From: JBMTVN01 sp046047235
GTDB lineage: Bacteria > Verrucomicrobiota > Verrucomicrobiia > Limisphaerales > JAHDYP01
Assembly: GCA_046047235.1 (NCBI GenBank)
Contig: JBJOII010000043.1
Span: forward strand, 1 to 30,166
Reading direction: 5' to 3'
Length of the DNA: 30,166 bases
In this document: positions 24,066 through 30,166 of the stretch, piece after piece
Layout of the letters: every line of letters starts with the position of its first letter
How positions within the stretch are numbered: the stretch's first letter is position 1
Translations under genes and position numbers: made by a program
Notes under the pieces: generated by a model
Database searches by the model: none
The model's input: the letters and a program-made list of their open reading frames with translations, nothing else
What the model was told of the DNA's origin: nothing

Positions 24066-24993
24066 CTCTCTCCTCCATACGTTCTCCCCGCGCCGCAGGC
24101 GCGCAGGCCTCCCCCAACGGCACCACGTCCACCGCCACACTCACACTGTGCTCACCCGCCCCCACCAAAACACCACGCGTAGGACATACATCCCCATAGT
24201 CCCGACCCCACCCCAACGTCACATACCGCATAGACGGCATACAATCGTTGGTCGGATCCAAATCCATCCAGCCCAACCCCGGACAATACAACGACACCCA
24301 CGCATGCGACATGTCCCCCCCCACTAACCTCGCCTGACCCGGCGGCGGTATGGTCTCCAAATACCCGCTCACATACCGCGCCGCCAAACCCAACGACCGT
24401 AAACACGCTATCTCGATATGCGCAAAATCCTGACACACCCCTCGACGCTCCCGCATCACCTCCTCCAACGGAGTCGTCGTCGTCGTCGCACTCGGATCAA
24501 ACACGAATTCCCTGTGTATCCTCCCCGTTAACTCCAAAGCCGACTCCAGCAAGGACCTCCCATCCTGAAACGACTCCGCCGCATAGGCCGCATACTCCAA
24601 CCCCACCGGCACCATCGGCGACGCGAACGTGAATTCGTTCGCCTCCAATACACTCCGCGACCGATCGGTCCGACACACCCGCCTCACCACCTCCCACGAA
24701 GGTGTCTCACCCGGATCCGGAATATACGCCGCCCCCACCACCAACCGGCTACTCGCCGTAATCGTCAGCTCATCATGCGCCCCCTCAAAGGTCACATACT
24801 GCACTTCATTCCCAAAATAGTCCTGCCGACAACTCGCCGCGCTCGCACCCGGCTCCGTCTCCACCCTATGCTCCATCACCACCTGCCTCCTCATCCGCCT
24901 CGGAGCCAGCCGCAGCAAATGATGCGATACCATCACCGGCGACGGATAAACGGTCCGCGTCACATGCCTCAACTCATACAAAAATCCCTTCAT
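24022..24993 (-). CDS. Transglutaminase-like cysteine peptidase (COG1305), last gene of the amide-ligase operon
   Basis: A 323-residue protein with a bacterial transglutaminase N-terminal beta domain (~1-100) and a papain-fold core (~150-265). The catalytic triad is C187 in RRGVCQDFAH, H230 in MSHAWVS and D246 in DLDPTND. Such proteins hydrolyse or exchange amide bonds. The ATG at 24993 lies one base after the stop of the ATP-grasp gene. The family normally ends soon after the VSV beta strand (~residue 290). Here a ~30-residue tail (EACAPAARGERMEERGELG...) follows, the last part encoded by heptamer repeats, and it is probably non-functional. No signal peptide is seen, so it is predicted cytoplasmic. 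Confidence 0.92.
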   Translation of the reverse strand: MKGFLYELRHVTRTVYPSPVMVSHHLLRLAPRRMRRQVVMEHRVETEPGASAASCRQDYFGNEVQYVTFEGAHDELTITASSRLVVGAAYIPDPGETPSWEVVRRVCRTDRSRSVLEANEFTFASPMVPVGLEYAAYAAESFQDGRSLLESALELTGRIHREFVFDPSATTTTTPLEEVMRERRGVCQDFAHIEIACLRSLGLAARYVSGYLETIPPPGQARLVGGDMSHAWVSLYCPGLGWMDLDPTNDCMPSMRYVTLGWGRDYGDVCPTRGVLVGAGEHSVSVAVDVVPLGEACAPAARGERMEERGELGPLVREPGAGS

Positions 24994-24994
24994 C

Positions 24995-27391
24995 TCAAGT
25001 CACTCTCGGTACCACATGACTGAAATACACCTGCGCCAATAAATCCGAAAACGACTGTAACCCCTCCGCCACCAACCCGAACTCATCCGCATCTCCCTCC
25101 TCCCCTCCCACCCAGCTCCCACGCACACCATCAAGCCGCCCCGCCAACTGATCCGCACTCCTGCGCACGGATTCCCACCCAACCGGATTCTCCCCCGAAG
25201 GCAACACCAACGCATGCCGACGCAACGCCTGCACCTGAAATGCCAAAGACCTCGGATTCGCCTCAGCCCACGCCAGCACCTCAAGGGTCGACCCCACCCG
25301 CGGCGCAGAAAAAAACCGCCTCCGGTGCGTCATCACGCTGTCGCACACCTGCAAGGCCGGTTCCAAAAGCAACTCAACGTCGCCCACCCCCATCACCAAC
25401 CCCTCCAGTAACCGCGCCACAAAAACCCCCCGCTCTACCCGACGCCCCACATCCAAAAATACCCAGCCATACCCCCGGGTCATGTTCTCCATCGCCACAC
25501 CACTAAAGGCTGAAAGCCCCAATAGCAATCCATCCAGCACAACTCCCATCTCCACCAACTCAACCTCCTCACCCACCCCCCCCACCCCACGCCCCAAATG
25601 AAATAACGTCCTCCACGTGTCCTCCGATAAACGATCCCGAACCGCATCCGCAACCCGATGAATCTCCCCCACCAAACCAGCCACACCCGGCAAAACCACC
25701 CCGCGAAATACCCCACCCACCAAACCACCCTCACCCTCAACATACTCCTCCAACCCCTCAGCAAAACCCATCCAGCCCAATACACGGCTCATCGGCACCA
25801 ATCGCCCCCGCCCCAACTCACGATCCTCGCAAACCGCACACCCCAGCAAACACCGCGAAATCCTCACCAGCTGCTCCAAACGCTCGGTATACCGCCCCAG
25901 CCAATACATGTTGTCCGCACCCCGACTCGGCAAATCGGAAGCCAACCGGTCAGCCGATAACTCCGGCACTCTAACCCCACCGCCAGTCACTACACTCTCA
26001 TCCGACTCCACCCACACATCTCGCATCGCCCCACCCCCAACACCCCCACGTGCCACACCACCCGGCACCACCCGAAACCCCGCCCCGTCATGCAACACAA
26101 ACACCCGTAATACATACTCCACCTCCCCCACCCCACGCGCCTCCCAAGCCGGCACAGCCGCAACCTTCAGCCGCTCCCGCGCCACATACCAGTGCGGCGC
26201 CGCCTGCAACATCCCCAACGCCTCCCCACTGTCCAAACCCGCCAGAATCTCCCCCCTGGAATCAAACGCCGAACACAAATCTAACTTGCCCAACTGACCC
26301 CGAACATACGCCTCCTCCCGCGCCTGCCCACACCACCACGTCGCCGGCGACGGCAATAACAACTCCTCCCCCAGTAACGCCCGACTCAACCCCGGTAAAA
26401 ACGGCCCCAGTCCCAGCCCCTCCACGACCCCAGCCCCCAACGCATTGCTAATCGTCACCTCCCCAGCCCGCGCCGCCTCCACCAAACCCGCCACCCCCCC
26501 CAAAGAAGCACCGTCCAATTCCAGCGGATCACACTGCGCATCCTCTAGCCTCCGCATCACCACATCCACCCGACGTAAGCCATCCAGCGTCTTCAAAAAC
26601 AACCGCCGACCCCGCACAGTCAAATCTTCCCCCTCCGCTAAAACCACCCCCAGACGCCGAGCCAAATACGCCTGCTCAAAATACTCCACCCCGCGCCCCC
26701 CACACCCCAGCAATACCACCATCGGCTTCTCCCCCGGCCGCGGCGATAACCGTTGCAAGGTCTCCAAGCGCACCAACAAGGTCTCCGCAATAGAACGCGG
26801 AGCAAACCCTCCCAAAAGCTCCGGAACCACCCTCGATAACAACGAACGATTCTCCATCATGTATCCCAACCCCGCAGGCGCCTGCGTGTGATCCGCCAAC
26901 ACCCACCACCCCCCATCTACCCCGCGCGCCACATCCGCCGCATAAATCTGTAAATACACCCCACCCGTCGGCTCCAAAGCCTGACACGACCTCAGAAAAT
27001 GTGGGTTCGCAAAAACTAACGGCGCCGGCAACCACCCGTCCCGCACCAACCGCTGCGTCCCATAAATGTCCCCCAATATCCCGTTCAATAACTCCACCCG
27101 CTGTAATAAACCCGCCTCCAAATAACCCCACTCCTCCCCCGATACCACATACGGCAACAATTCCAAAGTCCCCCCCTCAAGATGCCCGCCCGCAGGACCA
27201 CCAAAACCCTGCTCCACCATCAACCGACGCAAGGTCGCTACTCGCCCCGCCCAGTCGCCCGCACCCACCTCCGCCACCAAACCCCCAAGACGTCCCCAAA
27301 CCCCACCCACATCCTCCATCAAAGACCCAACCCAGCCCCCACCAAAACCAGGCAGCATCCCCTCCACCATGGAACCACCACCACTCTTCAC
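24995..27391 (-). CDS. Circularly permuted ATP-grasp fused to alpha-E domain (COG2308-COG2307)
   Basis: A 798-residue fusion. Residues ~50-475 are the circularly permuted ATP-grasp domain (VFANPHFLRSCQ, LQIYAADVARG, GRGVEYFEQAYLARRLG, LFLKTLDGLRRVDVVMRR, ISNALGAGVVE). These enzymes are predicted to form amide bonds using ATP. Residues ~487-798 are the all-helical alpha-E domain, beginning with the ER motif in NMYWLGRYTERLEQLVR (E503-R504). In many genomes the two are separate neighbouring genes, and here they are one chain. The GTG start at 27391 overlaps the upstream stop by GTGA, which implies translational coupling. An ATG seven codons in (27370) is an alternative. The chemistry and substrate are unknown. 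Confidence 0.9.
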   Translation of the reverse strand: MKSGGGSMVEGMLPGFGGGWVGSLMEDVGGVWGRLGGLVAEVGAGDWAGRVATLRRLMVEQGFGGPAGGHLEGGTLELLPYVVSGEEWGYLEAGLLQRVELLNGILGDIYGTQRLVRDGWLPAPLVFANPHFLRSCQALEPTGGVYLQIYAADVARGVDGGWWVLADHTQAPAGLGYMMENRSLLSRVVPELLGGFAPRSIAETLLVRLETLQRLSPRPGEKPMVVLLGCGGRGVEYFEQAYLARRLGVVLAEGEDLTVRGRRLFLKTLDGLRRVDVVMRRLEDAQCDPLELDGASLGGVAGLVEAARAGEVTISNALGAGVVEGLGLGPFLPGLSRALLGEELLLPSPATWWCGQAREEAYVRGQLGKLDLCSAFDSRGEILAGLDSGEALGMLQAAPHWYVARERLKVAAVPAWEARGVGEVEYVLRVFVLHDGAGFRVVPGGVARGGVGGGAMRDVWVESDESVVTGGGVRVPELSADRLASDLPSRGADNMYWLGRYTERLEQLVRISRCLLGCAVCEDRELGRGRLVPMSRVLGWMGFAEGLEEYVEGEGGLVGGVFRGVVLPGVAGLVGEIHRVADAVRDRLSEDTWRTLFHLGRGVGGVGEEVELVEMGVVLDGLLLGLSAFSGVAMENMTRGYGWVFLDVGRRVERGVFVARLLEGLVMGVGDVELLLEPALQVCDSVMTHRRRFFSAPRVGSTLEVLAWAEANPRSLAFQVQALRRHALVLPSGENPVGWESVRRSADQLAGRLDGVRGSWVGGEEGDADEFGLVAEGLQSFSDLLAQVYFSHVVPRVT

Positions 27392-30166
27392 GCCCCAACC
27401 CCCACCCCTCCCGCCCGCCGTAAATCCAACGTAAACGGAAAATCCCGGTCCAATGCCAACTCCGGCACTCTCACCCTCAATGGCGTATGCCCCATCCTAA
27501 AATACCGGGCCAACCGCCGACTCTCAGCCTCATATGCATTCACAGGCAACGTCGTGTAGTTCCTGCCACCCGGATGTGCAACATGATAAACACACCCCCC
27601 AATACTCCGCCCGTTCCACGTGTCCACCACATCAAAGGTCAAAGGCGAATGCACCCCAATAGTCGGCTGTAAACACTCCGGCGGTTGCCACGCCCGAAAC
27701 CTCACCCCAGCCACGTATTCCCCCTCCACACCCGTCGGATGTAACGGCACCCTCAACCCATTGCACGTCACCACATGCCGACTGTCCACCATCCCCCGCA
27801 CCCGCACCTGTAACCTGTCCAACGATGAATCCACATGCCGCACAGTCCCACCCGCCATACCCTGCTCCCCCAAAACATGCCACGGCTCCAAGGCTTGCCT
27901 CACCTCCAGATTCACCCCCCGCACCGTAATCTCCCCATACCGCGGAAACCGAAACTCAAACTGAGGACCAAACCACTCCGCCCGAAACCCATAACCTCGC
28001 TCGTTCATCTCCCCCAAAATATCCCTGAAATCCTCCTCCACAAAATGCGGCAGCATAAACCGATCATGCAACTCACTCCCCCATCGCACCAGTCCCCCAC
28101 GATAAGGCTCATCCCAAAACCTCGATACCAACGCCCGCACCAATAACGCCTGCACCAAGCCCATCCTCGCATGCGGCGGCATCTCAAACGCCCGCATCTC
28201 CACTAAACCCAAACGCCCCGTAGCCCCCTCCGGCGCATATAACTTGTCGATGCAAAATTCCGCCCGATGCGTGTTACCCGTCGAATCCACCAATAAATTC
28301 CGAAATATCCGGTCCACCAGCCACGGCAACGGACACTCCCCCCCCCCCGCATCCAAATGCCTACCCAGCTCAGCAAACGCCACCTCCAACTCATGCAGCG
28401 AATCGTTCCGGGCCTCGTCCACCCGCGGATGCTGGCTCGTCGGCCCAATAAACAAACCCGAAAACAAAAACGATAGCGAAGGATGATGCTGCCAGTAATT
28501 GACCAGGCTGCGCAGCAAATCCGGACGCCGCAAAAACGGACTGTCCCCCGGCGTCTCTCCCCCCAACACCATGTGATTGCCCCCGCCCGTCCCCACATGC
28601 CGACCATCCACCATGAACTTCTCCGTCCCTAACCGACACAACCTCGCCTCCTCATACAAGGCCTCCGTGTTCACCACCAACTCCCCCCAGCTCCCCACCG
28701 CCGGCACGTTCACCTCAATCACCCCGGGATCCGGCGTAACCCGCATCACTCCCAGTCGCGGATCATAACCCGGAGCCGACCCCTCCAGCACCACCGGCAA
28801 ACCCAAGGCCGCCGCCGACCTTTCCACCACCCCCACCAACTCCAAGTAGTCCTCAGTCAGACTTAACGGAGGCAAAAACACATGCAACCTCCCACCCCTC
28901 GGCTCCACACACAACGCCGTCCGCACAATCCAATCCGCCGACTCCCCCTTCCGAGGCACACCCATTGCACCCACCCCGCTACCCCCACCCCGCCCCCGAC
29001 CCACCATCCCACGCTGCATCACCCGCTCCCCATGCAACCTCCCCATACCCCCAACCAAACGCTCCCCCCCATAACTCATCGGATCCGGCGCGTTCACATA
29101 AGGATAATCCGATCCGCTCACCCACGGCAGCCCGTCCAACGGTAGCCGCAACCCCATCGGCGAATCCCCCGGAATCAAATAACACCGCTCCCGACGCAAA
29201 AACCACGACCCGCTTACCCACTCGGTCTCGCCCACCTCACCACGCCGTAATGGTAATACATACCCCACAACCTCCCTCAACCCCTGGTCAAAGACCCGTG
29301 CCAACCGCTCCCGCTCCTCCACATCCTCCAACCTCGACCCCATCACATCCACATTGCCCGGCAACCGACGCTCCCGCCACATGTAGTAAAACGCATCCTC
29401 ATAACCCGGCATCACATGCCCCATCCCCACCCCCAAACCCCGCGCCAGTTCCTCCACCAATAACTTCGCCTCCACAACGCCATGCCCGTAATCCACCGAC
29501 CCGTCCGCCAATAAATCCTCGCGCCCCCAAATCACCCCGCCATCCCGCCTCCATATGCAGCTGTATGCCCACCGCGGTAACGACTCCCCCGGATACCACT
29601 TCCCCTGCCCATGATGCAAAACCCCGCCCGCCCCAAACCTCCGCCTCAACCGACGTAACAACCGATCCGATAACACCCGCTTGCCCTCCCCTACCGCCGA
29701 AAAATTCCATTCCTCACCATCCATGTCCTCCACAGAAACAAAGGTCGGCTCACCCCCCATCGTCAAACGCACATCCCTCGCCAACAACTCCCGATCCACC
29801 TGCTGACCCAGTAGATCAACCCGCTCCCACTCCTCCTCACTAAACGGCTTCGTCACTCGCGGAGCCTCGTAAATCCGATCAACCCTCATCCGATGGCTAA
29901 ACTCACTCTCGCACGGATCCACCCGCCCCACCACCGGCGCCGCCGAAACCGGATGCGGCGTGCACGCCAAAGGTATATGCCCCTCCCCAGCCAATAACCC
30001 CGAGGTCGGATCCAACCCCACCCACCCCGCCCCAGGTAAATACACCTCACACCACGCATGCAAATCCGTGAAATCATCCGCCACTCCCGCCGGCCCATCC
30101 AAGGCCCTCACATCCGGCTTCAGCTGAATCAAATACCCGCTCACAAACCGCGCCGCCAAACCCAAC
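27388..30166 (-). CDS. Transglutaminase fused to DUF2126 putative amidoligase (COG4196), 5' end outside window
   Basis: A partial protein of at least 925 residues, open to the window edge. The first visible residues (LGLAARFVSGYL) match the interior of the neighbouring transglutaminase just after its catalytic cysteine, so the true start and that cysteine lie beyond 30166. The triad's histidine (DLHAWCEVY) and aspartate (GLDPTSG) are visible. From ~residue 130 the DUF2126 part follows: MGGEPTFVSVEDMDGEEWN, HGQGKWYPGE, GGGNHMVLGG, STGNTHRAEFCIDKL and LVEMRAFEMPPHARM. Pfam describes DUF2126 as a putative amidoligase of the COOH-NH2 ligase type. It is the first visible gene of the three-gene operon and overlaps the next start. 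Confidence 0.92.
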   Translation of the reverse strand, partial: LGLAARFVSGYLIQLKPDVRALDGPAGVADDFTDLHAWCEVYLPGAGWVGLDPTSGLLAGEGHIPLACTPHPVSAAPVVGRVDPCESEFSHRMRVDRIYEAPRVTKPFSEEEWERVDLLGQQVDRELLARDVRLTMGGEPTFVSVEDMDGEEWNFSAVGEGKRVLSDRLLRRLRRRFGAGGVLHHGQGKWYPGESLPRWAYSCIWRRDGGVIWGREDLLADGSVDYGHGVVEAKLLVEELARGLGVGMGHVMPGYEDAFYYMWRERRLPGNVDVMGSRLEDVEERERLARVFDQGLREVVGYVLPLRRGEVGETEWVSGSWFLRRERCYLIPGDSPMGLRLPLDGLPWVSGSDYPYVNAPDPMSYGGERLVGGMGRLHGERVMQRGMVGRGRGGGSGVGAMGVPRKGESADWIVRTALCVEPRGGRLHVFLPPLSLTEDYLELVGVVERSAAALGLPVVLEGSAPGYDPRLGVMRVTPDPGVIEVNVPAVGSWGELVVNTEALYEEARLCRLGTEKFMVDGRHVGTGGGNHMVLGGETPGDSPFLRRPDLLRSLVNYWQHHPSLSFLFSGLFIGPTSQHPRVDEARNDSLHELEVAFAELGRHLDAGGGECPLPWLVDRIFRNLLVDSTGNTHRAEFCIDKLYAPEGATGRLGLVEMRAFEMPPHARMGLVQALLVRALVSRFWDEPYRGGLVRWGSELHDRFMLPHFVEEDFRDILGEMNERGYGFRAEWFGPQFEFRFPRYGEITVRGVNLEVRQALEPWHVLGEQGMAGGTVRHVDSSLDRLQVRVRGMVDSRHVVTCNGLRVPLHPTGVEGEYVAGVRFRAWQPPECLQPTIGVHSPLTFDVVDTWNGRSIGGCVYHVAHPGGRNYTTLPVNAYEAESRRLARYFRMGHTPLRVRVPELALDRDFPFTLDLRRAGGVGVGA

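Overview
The window is GC-rich, protein-dense chromosomal DNA, most likely from a member of the PVC group, probably Verrucomicrobiota (moderate confidence). The basis is the gene mix: a Tat-exported GH116/DUF608 glycosidase, a Gfo/Idh oxidoreductase of the type common in Verrucomicrobia and Planctomycetes, a Planctomycete/Verrucomicrobia-type MFS sugar transporter, a secreted DNRLRE-like protein and an FHA/B-box protein. Many genes also lack a clear Shine-Dalgarno. I see no rRNA, tRNA, phage, insertion sequence or CRISPR array.

Layout. 1-419: gene-poor left edge with a heptamer repeat array. 420-1991 (-): SSS sodium/solute symporter. 2108-2707 (+): secreted gamma-class chorismate mutase. 2835-4310 (+): large secreted beta-sandwich protein. 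4515-8821 (+): MacAB/Lol-like export operon (ATPase, double-FtsX permease, periplasmic adaptor). 9037-9597 (+): exported MsrB. 9753-9927: 48-bp tandem repeats. 9980-10582 (+): FHA plus zinc-finger protein. 10660-13994 (-): compact operon gltX, pfkB-type sugar kinase, NAD-dependent epimerase. 14082-14480 (-): small lipoprotein. 14713-17453 (-): Gfo/Idh oxidoreductase followed by MFS transporter, ended by a strong intrinsic terminator. 17604-18203 (-): SAM methyltransferase. 18328-22493 (-): GH116 glycosidase followed by a secreted CE1-like esterase. 22777-23598 (-): TatD-family nuclease. 24022-30166 (-): tightly coupled operon of transglutaminase-amidoligase (DUF2126, cut by the window edge), circularly permuted ATP-grasp fused to an alpha-E domain, and a second transglutaminase.

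How the genes work together. The symporter, oxidoreductase/MFS pair, sugar kinase/epimerase, GH116 and esterase suggest a saprophyte living on plant- or algal-type polysaccharides. The right-hand operon is the known but biochemically uncharacterised COG1305/COG2307/COG2308/COG4196 neighbourhood, predicted to make or attach peptide-like amide bonds. It is the most intriguing functional system here.

Two sequence-level phenomena stand out. First, the spaces between transcription units carry eight arrays of degenerate 7-bp tandem repeats, plus 6-bp, 10/48-bp and dispersed ~30-bp repeats. Three genes have their stop codon inside a heptamer array. Second, the + strand is strongly C-rich and G-poor whichever strand is coding. 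This fits replication-strand bias and gives + strand proteins P/T/S/L-rich and - strand proteins G/V/R/E-rich compositions.
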